Shown piece after piece: positions 20,001-26,518 of a stretch of DNA of 64,000 nucleotides. The position numbers were made by a program, and so were the translations under genes. Position 1 is the first letter of the stretch; each line of letters opens with the position of its first letter. The notes beneath the pieces were generated by a model. The model was not told where the DNA came from, did not search any database, and saw only the letters and a program-made list of their open reading frames with translations. Source of the stretch: Emcibacter sp048269205 (lineage in GTDB: Bacteria; Pseudomonadota; Alphaproteobacteria; Sphingomonadales; Emcibacteraceae); contig NZ_JBLXJC010000001.1 in assembly GCF_048269205.1 (NCBI RefSeq), positions 1,798,001 to 1,862,000 on the forward strand, given 5' to 3'.

Positions 20001-23000
20001 CCACACCGACAGAAACTGCACCTCCAGCAGCACCGCCGACAGAGGCAGATGCAGCAACTGACATGCCGCCATTACCGCCACCACCGCCAACAGACTGAAT
20101 AATCACACCCGCAGACTGATTTCCGGAAGTTTCCACAGCACCGGTCAGGGTGACATCGGTAACACCCCCGTCACCACCTTTGCCGCCCTCGCCGCCAATA
20201 CCGACTGCAATACCGGCACTGTTGCTTGGACTGAAACTGGCCACTGCTGATACGGCCGTACCCCCGTTACCGCCGCCGCCGCCAACGCTTTGGGTAATAA
20301 ACCCTGTGGACAGGTCACCAGAGGTTTTGATTTCCAAATTGGCATCAGAGGTCACCACACCACCTTCTCCGCCATCCCCCCCGGAACCACCAACAGAAAC
20401 GCCAACCGCGCCCCCGCCGCTACCAACAATATCCACCTGGGCAGAGACAGAAACGGTTGTTCCCCCATTACCGCCACCGCCACCGACAGACTGCAGTAAT
20501 GCGCCGGTCGCATTTTGCCCGCTGGTGGTTATCCGGCCATTGCCCTGCAGGTCCACATCACCTCCTGCGCCACCGGCGCCGCCATCACCGCCCACAGCAA
20601 CAGAGACTGATCCGACAACCCCGACACTGACCTGTACGGCACCGCCACCGTTACCGCCGCCGCCGCCAACACTCTGCATCAGAATTCCGGTCGAGCGATC
20701 ACCGGATGTAGTAATATTGGACGGTAGAGTATTTCCAGAAAGATCGAATTCTTCCAGTGTCACACTGACTTGACCGCCATTACCGCCGCGACTGCCGTCA
20801 CCGCCAACTGCAATGCCGACAAAAGGAGCGCCGGAGCCAGAGGACCCGCCATTTCCGCCACCGCCGCCAACAGCCTGGGCGAAGATGCCAAGGGAATCTA
20901 CATTGGTTGTGGTGATAATGCCGCCATGCGTAATGTCCACATCACCTGAATCACCGCCTGTTCCGCCTGTTCCGCCAACGGAAAGGAACACCCCGCCGCT
21001 GTTGCCGCCGTCACCACCGCCGCCACCGATACTTTGGACATGAAGAGCTGTGGAGCTTTCACCAGTCGTCCGGATATGCCCTGTATTATCAATAGTGACC
21101 CGGCCGGAATTACTGGCCACACCACCCTTGCCGCCAATAGAAGCCAGGCCGCCACTATGGCCGCCGCTGCCGCCACCGCCACCCACGCTCTGGGCAAAGA
21201 TCCCGCGCGCCAGCTTCCCGGCTGTGTTGATGTTCCCTTCATTTGTTACCTGAACCCGGCCACCGCTGCCACCGCCGTTGCCGGACCCACCCAGTGAAAA
21301 CAGGCCACCGGAGGAAGCACCGGAACCGCCGCCTCCACCGATACTCTGGGCGAATATAGCGTCAGCCCCGTCAGAAAGAGTGACAATATGGGCCCCGTCA
21401 TGATTGGTCACGGTAACCGTTGACGCATGGCTCCCTGTGCCAGAGCCGCCACCGAGAGAAAAAAGACCGCCAGAGCCACCGCCAGAGCCACCGCCACCGC
21501 CAATGCTTTCGGCAAAGATCCCACGCGCGTCCAGTCCCTCTGTATAGATGGTGCCTCTGTTATTGACTGTTACTGTTCCCCCATTACCGCCAGAGGACCC
21601 TTTTCCTCCCAGGGATACCAGACCGCCGGACGCACCGCCGGCCCCGCCACCGCCGCCAACGCTTTGGGCAAAGATGCCGTGGGCACTCTCACCCAGTGTA
21701 TAAAGAATTCCTTCTGTCTTATTGGTTATATTGACAGTTCCGCCGTGCCCGCCTGCCGAACCGCTGCCGCCCAGGGACACGATGCCGCCACTGCCGCTGG
21801 CGGATCCACCGCCGCCGCCCACTGACTGACCAAAGATGGCATAGGCAGAGTTGCCTTCTGTGTTAATCACCGAACCGCTGTTGATGGTCACAGTGGAACC
21901 ATCCGCACCGGGTCCGCCCGACCCGCCGATGGTTACAGCGCCACCTGTCGCAGAAGAGCTCCCGCCGCCGCCGCCAACAGATTGTCCAAAAATTCCAACA
22001 GATCCTTCACCCAGGGTGTTGATCTGGCTGCCCGCATCGGTGGTAATGGTGACCCGACCCGCATCATTTCCCGATCCCGCTGACGCGCCGAGAGAAACAA
22101 TGCCGCCTGCAGCACCACTGTCTCCACCGCTTCCGCCAACGGACTGACCGAATATACCAATGGAATATCTTTCGTCAGTCTGGATAAAGCCACCGGAAGT
22201 CATGGAAATATCCACATTCCCCCCGCGGCCACCAGTAGAAGCATCACCACCAAAGGAAACAATACCCCCAGCGTCACCGCCATTACCGCCGGTACCACCG
22301 ATACTCTGGGCCAGGATACCGTGAGAGGCCACCCCCCGGGTATGAATCACATCGTGGTTTGTGACATAAACATCGCCGCCGGTACCACCGGCTGCACCGC
22401 TGCCTCCACTCCCGACAATTCCCCAACCGCTGCCGCCGGAACCACCTGCACCGCCAACACTGAGAACATAAATACCATGGGCATTTTCACCACTTGTATT
22501 TATGGTCCCTGAATTGGTTATCCTGACTGTTCCGCCAACACGAGCGTTACCGCCGTCACCGCTGGGCGCAAAGATAAAGCCGTCCCCTCCGACTCCGCCT
22601 GTCCCGCTTCTGCTGATTGCCCGTATTCCGTGGGCCTTATCACCGGAGGTAGTTATATTGACCTGGTTATTCAGGGTAATAGTACCACCATTGCCGCCGT
22701 TGCCGCCGCGATAAGCCGGAATATTGCCGTAGGAATCACCGCCGGTACCGCCTCTACCACCAGTACTTGTAACTTCTATGCCGGACTTACCACCATTGAC
22801 AGTGGAGATATCCCCGTGTGAAGCCGTAACCGTCCGGTTTATTGCCGGTCCTCTTTTGCCGTCTTCTCCGTTCGAGCCCTGCTTGGCAAGATTAAGACAT
22901 CCACCCCCGAGCCAGGACGGCGCACAGATCCGTATCCCGTAGGCATTCTTGCCACCCTTGCCGCCAGCCCCCACAGAGTTTTCCTTGATAGCTCCGGAAT

Positions 23001-23586
23001 TGGTTGTGGGGGGCGTATATTCATCATCACCGGGTGCTCCTTCCACCCCATCAGGCACCTCACCCAACTCATCGCTTACATCCTCAACAACTGTCCGGGA
23101 GACAGGATCCACAGGCGGGTCAGCATCCAGATCCGTTGTCAGTTTGACATCAACAGATTCCACCAGGCCGGTATCCCCATTCACATGGACCGCCACAATC
23201 TGGTAAACAGAATCGTCATCCGGATCGGTCGACGGCAACTGTTGCCCTACTTCAGTTCTGGTCAGTAGAAGGTCACCGGTTTCCGTCAGAACATAAAGTA
23301 CAGAATCCGTATTATCCTTAATCAGTTCAATGACCCTGACGTCCTCCCCGGTCACCGGGTTGGTTACGATGTCATCTATCTGCGTGTCGGGAGTAGCGGC
23401 AGCAAAAGCAAGTGCCACCTCAATATATCCGGCAGAGGCTTCAGCAGGGTCACCAACAGCCAGCATCAACGGAACTGACATACAACTGGCAAGCAGGATG
23501 GCCTTATATCCCGGCCGCAATCGGAATTTAGGTGCAGCCCTTCCTGATTTCGGGAGCTGCTCTTTGCGCTTCTGCTGAGTTGTCAT
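11008..23586 (-). CDS. Giant glycine-rich repeat autotransporter adhesin
   Basis: 4192 residues in one uninterrupted frame. A cationic extended signal peptide ends near AEASA (about residue 52). An Asp/Thr/Pro-rich segment follows (about 55-230), including a possible Cys pair (ICAPSWLGGGCL). The passenger has about 53 repeats of roughly 63 residues, each built around GDxSxGIxAQSxGGGGGNGG and a following VxxxGGxGGxGGxV strand. The last 300 or so residues (about 3890-4192) are a classic autotransporter beta-domain: GRAMMSCRQ, WSAGLAVSWEKQ, then a terminal ...IKLAIPF ending in Phe. The passenger should form a very long beta-helix on the cell surface, with adhesion or aggregation the likely role. 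No protease motif is visible. A Pro/Lys-containing linker near residue 2400 interrupts the repeats. A strong terminator follows, and a structured 578-bp leader precedes the gene, which is transcribed alone. Confidence 0.93.
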   Translation of the reverse strand: MTTQQKRKEQLPKSGRAAPKFRLRPGYKAILLASCMSVPLMLAVGDPAEASAGYIEVALAFAAATPDTQIDDIVTNPVTGEDVRVIELIKDNTDSVLYVLTETGDLLLTRTEVGQQLPSTDPDDDSVYQIVAVHVNGDTGLVESVDVKLTTDLDADPPVDPVSRTVVEDVSDELGEVPDGVEGAPGDDEYTPPTTNSGAIKENSVGAGGKGGKNAYGIRICAPSWLGGGCLNLAKQGSNGEDGKRGPAINRTVTASHGDISTVNGGKSGIEVTSTGGRGGTGGDSYGNIPAYRGGNGGNGGTITLNNQVNITTSGDKAHGIRAISRSGTGGVGGDGFIFAPSGDGGNARVGGTVRITNSGTINTSGENAHGIYVLSVGGAGGSGGSGWGIVGSGGSGAAGGTGGDVYVTNHDVIHTRGVASHGILAQSIGGTGGNGGDAGGIVSFGGDASTGGRGGNVDISMTSGGFIQTDERYSIGIFGQSVGGSGGDSGAAGGIVSLGASAGSGNDAGRVTITTDAGSQINTLGEGSVGIFGQSVGGGGGSSSATGGAVTIGGSGGPGADGSTVTINSGSVINTEGNSAYAIFGQSVGGGGGSASGSGGIVSLGGSGSAGGHGGTVNITNKTEGILYTLGESAHGIFAQSVGGGGGAGGASGGLVSLGGKGSSGGNGGTVTVNNRGTIYTEGLDARGIFAESIGGGGGSGGGSGGLFSLGGGSGTGSHASTVTVTNHDGAHIVTLSDGADAIFAQSIGGGGGSGASSGGLFSLGGSGNGGGSGGRVQVTNEGNINTAGKLARGIFAQSVGGGGGSGGHSGGLASIGGKGGVASNSGRVTIDNTGHIRTTGESSTALHVQSIGGGGGDGGNSGGVFLSVGGTGGTGGDSGDVDITHGGIITTTNVDSLGIFAQAVGGGGGNGGSSGSGAPFVGIAVGGDGSRGGNGGQVSVTLEEFDLSGNTLPSNITTSGDRSTGILMQSVGGGGGNGGGAVQVSVGVVGSVSVAVGGDGGAGGAGGDVDLQGNGRITTSGQNATGALLQSVGGGGGNGGTTVSVSAQVDIVGSGGGAVGVSVGGSGGDGGEGGVVTSDANLEIKTSGDLSTGFITQSVGGGGGNGGTAVSAVASFSPSNSAGIAVGIGGEGGKGGDGGVTDVTLTGAVETSGNQSAGVIIQSVGGGGGNGGMSVAASASVGGAAGGAVSVGVGGSAGDGGDAGQVTGDVDADILTEGDGSAGLIFQAVGGGGGNGGLSIAASAAGGGTGGLSVSVGVGGSGGKGGDGDIVTADYSGLLETTGDNSIGVLAQSVGGGGGNGGGSIAAGLSGSSGTAGAVNVGLGGDGGVAGDGGREGVETAVDLTISGQVVTRGENSAALVAQSIGGGGGNGGYSISAGGSISGQGGAAVSVGIGGDGGGGGAGKGVDASSTANLFTFGNNSIAFLAQSVGGGGGSGGYNVSGALAGSSGTGGAITVGLGGSADGGGAGGNVTATSGGTIWTEGEGSSGFVAQSIGGGGGNGGFNVSGSGAVGGMGSGGVSVGIGGSGGGGGNAGSVTATTTADVTTLGDQASAILAQSIGGGGGNGGMNVSAAAAGSKSGSGTVSVGIGGSGGDGGDGGAVTLDVSNNVATSGQDATAILVQSLGGGGGNGALNVSAGLTGSQTGSGGASVGIGGSGGKGGDSSTVDVDVEGDVTTTGDRSGGLLAQSLGGGGGNGGMSISGMISVASSGSGGVGVSVGGSGGDGGDAGAVTSNYIGTLMTTGDEAAGVLAQSVGGGGGNGGLSVSGTISASNSGSGAVSVSVGGSGGGGGDGADVTNNVTGKVVTLGETSEAILTQSVGGGGGKGGISVSAAVNLSKSSGGSLGVGVGGFGGDGGDAGNVSSTIVATDEDELIGTAGKDSSAIVAQSIGGSGGNGGTNVTASVNLSTNSGGAIGVGVGGFGGGGGDAGTVDLDVTADVVTEQNGSAGLFVQSLGGGGGKGGTNVTGTLNISRTGSGGSAAIGVGGFGGGGGNSSAVNVTYEGTINTATKSVPEVDENGFLASFEDSKGIFAQSQGGSGGSGGVNVSGGLSFASSSGDGHALVVGVGGFGGGGGDAGAVNVTVNGGNSITTALDYSTGIYAQSAGGGGGIGAVNVSGGIVSDAPLIFGVGGFGGDAGQGEAVTVNADTSVTTSGRRATAIFAESRGGGGGDGGLNVSGAISIAKDTNVPSLTMGVGGFGGAGNISGDVTVDQTGDLTTDGEWSHGIHAASIAGGGGNGALNVSGNLAKAKAGDATEKKSLSIVAGLGGFAGDGADAGNVSVESVGNITASGDNARGIFAQSLGGGGGTGGMNVTGNINTNSSLVSIGVGGFGGGGGHAGDVSVVRGSEEIEAGTINTDGLGAYGIEASSIGGGGGDAGMNFIAAVSYFTGGGAGGGGGGAGAGGGSRPTPKHTGVDDSVLQSYNKVLDELEGKSTSDSQDTNDQGSSAYAVQLAIGGDGGDPGHGASSTVENHGDIVTKGASSHGILAQSIGGGGGNAAFNLGLTYLNEASRNKGLQLVLGGSPGEGGNGGIVGVNNTGDIETFESDSFGVLAQSIGGGGGNASLNLAYTSASTGKLGITLGREGGTGGFGGDVSLTSTGIVKTHGNNSYGLLAQSAGNGGGNSSSSSVSISPPPSGDGPKRSASLSVGLEGGEGGYGGNVTLDASGWVSTEGENAHAIFAQSVGGGGGNGGSATGLAYKASTASLALGGTGGLGGYGGVVSVTSAADVRTNNTNSIGIFAQSVGGGGGTGGMTKAGGIQDEGAGILVAVGGTGGTGAEGGIVTVDNSGVIITDGIRSHGVLAQSLGGGGGNAGMVINSVRNSNADGATQLSMSVGGDGGVGAIASDVTVTNTGGIGTNQENSIGILAQSIGGGGGNADRVITGSSSSSGTGNKITMGIGGTGGEGGAGGNVNVSNLVDAEGNPANIITNGNRSHGIYAMSIGGGGGIGSSVTTMNQVSGAGDSAATNALSFSLGGDGGTGGASGDVTVENAGNIITTGHLAHGIIAQSVGGGGGDAGMTMSGNMVKGSKDADTVSAIAVGGSGGDGNISGDVYVENSGSIEVFGNGSYGIFAQSVGGGGGNASTNVALSNNVLTNPKQNLKPSLLNIGIGGSGGDGADSGNVLVNHTGSIISHGDDSYGIFAQSIGGGGGTSGTTIAAPAWMALDFGINQILGSNEGSDGVAGTVTINTEGDIVMEGSNSTAHFAQSINGGGGNANLYLDVSQNAALLGEDSVDVPINEGLLEKVTAKVFGVIELGTSKLEDAGATVVDATHIGDLYTLAENSVGSQTQSVGGGGGNSNIDMTVNEDAIIDLEVALGGSETTDSGGGDVQLTREGDIGTAGDNSTGTSIQSIGGGGGRLNLSLTTVPVEEEQQQVSGLKTTMVQQKHLSPLAVEPAGAQTTLKLGADGSSGNNGGLVDLALNGNTQTEGDRAQGMIIQSIGGGGGDASLSGLASADITLGGRNGNNGTGGNITFANVGEVRTAGSQSHGIILQSIGGGGGAVFSDLAAEDISLTLSADNQGDGGDITFSQTGDVIVEGENSIALMVQSLGGGGGVVDRLFMGSAGGAGTSGTIMLDIDGDAAALATGGVGVLVQSEGQDGQGDINVTLAADQWISGGAEGVGLWMSGGADNQFVNHGSIMNQDGASGMAMLAGAGNEMVDNYGFILGQVDLGSGTNGFFNHTGATFAPGAVVSLGDANFMVINEGVLAPGGMELAQSVALTGSYQQTADAVSMNELDFASDVVDQVLATGTVDLGGELVVSLLNKGNIKTGDYSKTLFSADQGLTDHGVSLLTQPSQVITYDMVQEPNGGDLILNYSVDFIDQGASNNLQSVGGYLNNVQDAGSAPELAPYVGALVDSPDEASYRNDMSQVSPDFYAEQQNQLISGQQDFGRAMMSCRQAGGQYRFTREGSCIWMQSDISKTHRDAYGNYKESTTNQTRFSIGVQKTFRDVWSAGLAVSWEKQDSNGNGGAWRSTGRTKQVGLSLKYRSGPAKVTTAVSYGWNSSTTYRAGYLVESFGTSVDREVDVLGMLTRLAYDFESGSGKYYARPMLDLGMAHVMTGRAEETGAGAISLVLSESTDTNVWLRPGLELGTEFQLSETLFMRFFGSIYLQHYLTDGASNVKAGFASTPSGVSPMSVAIEMDRTSWEFRAGVDFVTLENMSVRLQYSRLNEDHAGTDSGLIKLAIPF
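12770..22810 (-). repeat. About 53 tandem degenerate repeats (average about 189 bp) encoding the autotransporter passenger
   Basis: By reading the protein I count about 53 copies of the core AQS(V/I/L)GGGGG, from GKSGIEVTSTGG near 22800 to GVGVLVQSEGQDG near 12800. This gives an average unit of about 63 codons. The DNA copies diverge at third positions, so the array is old rather than freshly duplicated. Repeats of the central part (about 16600-20900) are the most uniform. Unit length varies from about 50 to 80 residues through loop insertions. Confidence 0.9.
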
Positions 23587-23728
23587 TACCTTCCCCTTCC
23601 GACAGATTTTCTTCGTCAGACACCTAATACTTCATACTGTTAATTCCTGGAGGGGAAGAGTGCTTTCCTGTTTCTTTCGACGAGCTTACAACTGCCACCC
23701 CAATGTTTTCATTGAGAAGTTAAGCCGG

Positions 23729-23801
23729 AAAACTGCGCTTTTAGGAGACTCCCCCATGATCCGGAACCAAAGCCGGACTACACTTAGTCTAGCGCAGTTT
23801 T
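23729..23801 (-). promoter_or_regulatory. Structured 5' leader element upstream of the giant autotransporter
   Basis: Perfect 11-base arms AAAACTGCGCT (23729-23739) and AGCGCAGTTTT (23791-23801) enclose 51 bases. Inside, AGACT/AGTCT can extend the stem on one side of a small bulge, and CCGG-N8-CCGG can form an inner hairpin. It lies about 145-215 bp upstream of the autotransporter start and is non-coding. It could be a folded leader RNA, an attenuator or a large operator. I do not recognise a known riboswitch family. Confidence 0.55.
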
Positions 23802-23859
23802 AAAAAGGATCAAGAAAATACGTTAACCTTTTGTTAACTAAATAGAAAGCAGGGCTATT

Positions 23860-23919
23860 ACTTAAATATGGAAACAAACCATCTCTACCTATCCGGGTGT
23901 TGAACCTAAGTATTTAAGT
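23860..23919 (-). promoter_or_regulatory. AT-rich inverted repeat in the autotransporter upstream region
   Basis: ACTTAAATA (23860-23868) and TATTTAAGT (23911-23919) are exact inverted copies separated by 42 bases. AGGGCTATTA and AGGGCCTATT flank them. The spacing (about five helical turns centre to centre) would suit a looping regulator or paired operator sites. No protein can be assigned. Confidence 0.4.
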
Positions 23920-23965
23920 ATATTCAGGGCCTATTGCTAGCATTCACAAGGTTTACATCCCTTGT

Positions 23966-23988
23966 TTACCTGCCTCCCGTGCAGGTAA
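23966..23988. promoter_or_regulatory. 8-bp inverted repeat (TTACCTGC-N7-GCAGGTAA)
   Basis: Exact arms at 23966-23973 and 23981-23988. It could be an operator for the autotransporter promoter. It lies about 177 bp past the OmpA-like gene and lacks a T-run on either strand, so it is not a convincing terminator. The rest of the 23587-24164 gap is AT-rich and non-coding, with a further short GTTAAT/ATTAAC repeat near 24065-24085. Confidence 0.4.
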
Positions 23989-24164
23989 TTTCAATGGCAG
24001 GCGAGATTCAGGAAACTTCAGGATGATAGATGAACAGTGACACAGCCCAAAAAGCATCACAAAGTTAATCTTTGCCAAATTAACAGATTTAAATATTCCC
24101 GTGATCTGTACAGTCGTGCCGGATTGGGCAGAACTATTTCAGTCTGCTCCCCATTCGCCAAAGA

Positions 24165-24944
24165 TCAAAACAGGGCCCGGATATCGACCCGACGACGTGA
24201 GGCTTCGGCAAGGCCGTCAGCGGCCTCCACATCCACAGGATCCGGATTTTGCGACCAATGGATTTCAATCTTGTCTTCCGCGACGCCGAGACGGATCAGG
24301 GCTTCACGCATTTTTTCCGCCCGCTGGCGGGCCAGTTCCGGTTTTTCGGCAAAGGTGCGACCGGACAGCGTTTCCGGTTCGGTCACGGCATAGCCGGTCA
24401 CAATCAGCTTTTTTGGTTTGGCCGCCCGGATCCAGGTGATGGCCGTATCCAATAGATAGTCGCCATACTGATAACTAACAAAATGCCGATTGAGTTCAAA
24501 GAACATATGGAAGGTACGGTCTGTATAGGGCCCCGGCGGCGTTGGCCGTTCCTCGGACAGTGGCCGGACGTTACGCGACGGCAGGCTGTATCTCCGTCCC
24601 GGATAGCCCTCGGCCGGCAACATATGGCGCGTACAATGAGTTGCAAGCCTGGAGACCCTCACCGGTTCCAGTACCACGCCGCCACAGAGGTTATCCTGTT
24701 TGTCGGAAACATATCCTTCCACCAGCACCTCGAAATTCCAGTCCGGCTTGATCGGTGACGGGGTAACGTCATAGCGAATACCGCTTTCGCGGTCGTCGGC
24801 CAACCAACACCCGGATTTTCGCCCGTCCCGGGTGTCCCGGTACACCGGACAGGCAATCAAGCGGACCAGTTCCCCGGCCTCCACCACAACCGGCATGATG
24901 CCAAGCGCGATCAGAAAAGCGGAAAAAAACAACTTTTTCATCAC
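24165..24944 (-). CDS. OmpA-like C-terminal domain protein, exported
   Basis: 259 residues. A signal peptide (MKKLFFSAFLIALGIMPVVVEA) is followed by an N-terminal region of about 110 residues with four cysteines (CPVYRD, GCWLAD, LCGGVV, THCTRH), likely two disulfides. The C-terminal OmpA-type peptidoglycan-associating fold lies at about 135-258: KKLIVTGYAVTEP, LARQRAEKMREALIRLGV, ASRRRVDIRALF. Its ATG overlaps the end of the di-heme cytochrome gene by 4 bp, so the two are co-translated. It is the last gene of the TonB receptor, cytochrome, OmpA-like unit and could anchor the cytochrome near the wall. The cysteine-rich half is not recognised. Confidence 0.82.
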   Translation of the reverse strand: MMKKLFFSAFLIALGIMPVVVEAGELVRLIACPVYRDTRDGRKSGCWLADDRESGIRYDVTPSPIKPDWNFEVLVEGYVSDKQDNLCGGVVLEPVRVSRLATHCTRHMLPAEGYPGRRYSLPSRNVRPLSEERPTPPGPYTDRTFHMFFELNRHFVSYQYGDYLLDTAITWIRAAKPKKLIVTGYAVTEPETLSGRTFAEKPELARQRAEKMREALIRLGVAEDKIEIHWSQNPDPVDVEAADGLAEASRRRVDIRALF

Positions 24945-26443
24945 AGCGCCCCCATTAGATTAACCAGATCCTGTTTTTCCTGCTCGGTGTAGCCAATGTT
25001 GTACCGCCGGTCATAATAATCAACCACCGTCCTGAGATCCTTTGCCGCCCCGTTGGAAAAATAGGGCGCCCGCGCCGCGAGACCGCGCAGGGACTGAAGC
25101 GTGATCTTGCCAACATCCCGACAATTGCCGGAAATCATGGCAAAGCCCGGATCATGGGTAAAAATCTCCCGGCCGTAATGGGGATGTGGCTCCCCGGTGC
25201 AGGTCACTTTAAACAACGGCAGATGCGGCGCCGGATCGGCAAACGGCAGAGTTGTTGTCCCCAGATCCACCTGGCCCGGGGCCACGTCATTGCCCATCTG
25301 GCTCATATTGTGACAGAAGACACAGCTGTTGAGTACCGGATTACCAAACCCGATGGGCGAATTAATGCCGCCGCTGTCGGTGATCAGGAACATTTTTTCC
25401 TTGAATATCCGGGCGCCGCGGGCAACGGATTCCCTATAGGCGATTTCTTCATCAGAAAGCTTCGCCTTTTCCGCAGCGCTTATATCTTCCCAGGCTTCAA
25501 ATTCGCTCCAGACCGGAATGCCCTGGCTGCCAAGCCGTCCGGCCGGAGAATCCCGAAGAAGCTCAGGTCCGCCCCGCGCCCCGCCCGCATCCAGCGGACC
25601 GCCGATCTTATCTTCCGCCTGGGCCGTATAAACGGTGAGAATGAAGTCCCGGATCTTGTTCTTCTGCTCCTGAGACAATCCATCAACCATTTCCAGATGG
25701 GTTCTGGACGCATCCTGCATCTGTTCAAACAGGGTGGTGGCCCGATTGTCAGCCATGATGTTACCGGACAACATTTCGCCCGTTTCGGGATGAACCGGCA
25801 GCGGCAGCCCTTGCTTCGGGTCATAGGCAAAGCCCACAGCAATCAGATACTTCAAATTAGCCACCGGACGCGGCCGGCGATAGACCGAAATGGAAGGATG
25901 TTCCGCATCAAGACCATAAAGTTCGCCCGTGTTGCAGCCCCAGGGGTCCCGCACCACCTCGATCTTGAAATCAGGCACAATCTTTTTGCCATAGCGGTCT
26001 TTCGGCGGCCACGGCAGGGAGATACGAAACAAGCCGTGGTCCAGCAACAGGGAATGGGAGCCACGTTCATCCTGCGGCAGTGTCGGGCAGTTGGACCCGT
26101 CATAAGCGGCGAACAGCGGGTCGCCGCCGTCGGTTTCCTTCCAGCGATTGCGGATGGTCTTGACCGACAGGCTCATGGCATCCGCCGGCTGGTGGCAGGT
26201 GACGCAGCCGCGGCCGTTGGGCCCGAGCGGCGCAAAAAAGGGATGGCTTTCCACCTCCAGCGGTTCACCGGTTTTCAGGACACGCAGGATGCCAAGGTCA
26301 TTTTCATATTCAATGGCTGGGGGAAAAATCCGCTCATCCCCCGGCGCCCACCAATCATCCCCGCCTGTATCCGCGCCGCTTGCTGCCACAGCACCAGTGC
26401 TGCTCAAAAGAAAATACAGAACTGTTGTTAAGACAAATCGCAC
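24941..26443 (-). CDS. Di-heme cytochrome c peroxidase-like periplasmic protein
   Basis: 500 residues from the GTG at 26443, which is preceded by a GGAGA ribosome-binding site and gives a clean signal peptide (MRFVLTTVLYFLLSSTGAVA). The ATG at 26488 has no such site. Two CXXCH heme motifs are visible, CVTCH at about 80-84 and CVFCH at about 374-378. The C-terminus has the CCP-family blocks ITLQSLRGLAARAPYFSNG and LRTVVDYYDRRYN. It is longer than classical peroxidases (about 320-350) because of an insertion between the hemes. It lies 75 bp after a TonB receptor gene and overlaps the OmpA-like gene by 4 bp. Peroxidase activity is not assured; a redox partner of the P450 regulon is possible but unproven. 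Confidence 0.82.
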   Translation of the reverse strand: MRFVLTTVLYFLLSSTGAVAASGADTGGDDWWAPGDERIFPPAIEYENDLGILRVLKTGEPLEVESHPFFAPLGPNGRGCVTCHQPADAMSLSVKTIRNRWKETDGGDPLFAAYDGSNCPTLPQDERGSHSLLLDHGLFRISLPWPPKDRYGKKIVPDFKIEVVRDPWGCNTGELYGLDAEHPSISVYRRPRPVANLKYLIAVGFAYDPKQGLPLPVHPETGEMLSGNIMADNRATTLFEQMQDASRTHLEMVDGLSQEQKNKIRDFILTVYTAQAEDKIGGPLDAGGARGGPELLRDSPAGRLGSQGIPVWSEFEAWEDISAAEKAKLSDEEIAYRESVARGARIFKEKMFLITDSGGINSPIGFGNPVLNSCVFCHNMSQMGNDVAPGQVDLGTTTLPFADPAPHLPLFKVTCTGEPHPHYGREIFTHDPGFAMISGNCRDVGKITLQSLRGLAARAPYFSNGAAKDLRTVVDYYDRRYNIGYTEQEKQDLVNLMGAL

Positions 26444-26518
26444 GACATTCTCCAGGGTACCAGGGAAAAAGTGACGGGACCCTGCCATGGAAGACAGAAT
26501 CCCGCCTGGGAGAACAGT

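Noticed and set aside
12770..22810. Regular DNA repetition considered as CRISPR or satellite
   Set aside because: The units are in frame, diverged at third codon positions and encode a coherent protein repeat; no constant repeat with unique spacers.
12683..23206. Long Pro/Ser- and Ala/Thr-rich open frames on the plus strand opposite the autotransporter (for example 12683-13747, 17579-18376, 18479-19267)
   Set aside because: They are mirror frames of GGN glycine codons (read as CC-rich Pro/Ala codons), have no ribosome-binding sites and no family likeness.
23822..23838. GTTAAC repeated twice (GTTAACCTTTTGTTAAC) as a possible binding site
   Set aside because: Each GTTAAC is a self-palindrome in AT-rich DNA; by itself too likely by chance to list as a site.
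25154..26431. 425-codon plus-strand frame over the di-heme cytochrome gene
   Set aside because: The minus-strand frame carries two CXXCH heme motifs and CCP blocks; the plus frame has no recognisable domain.
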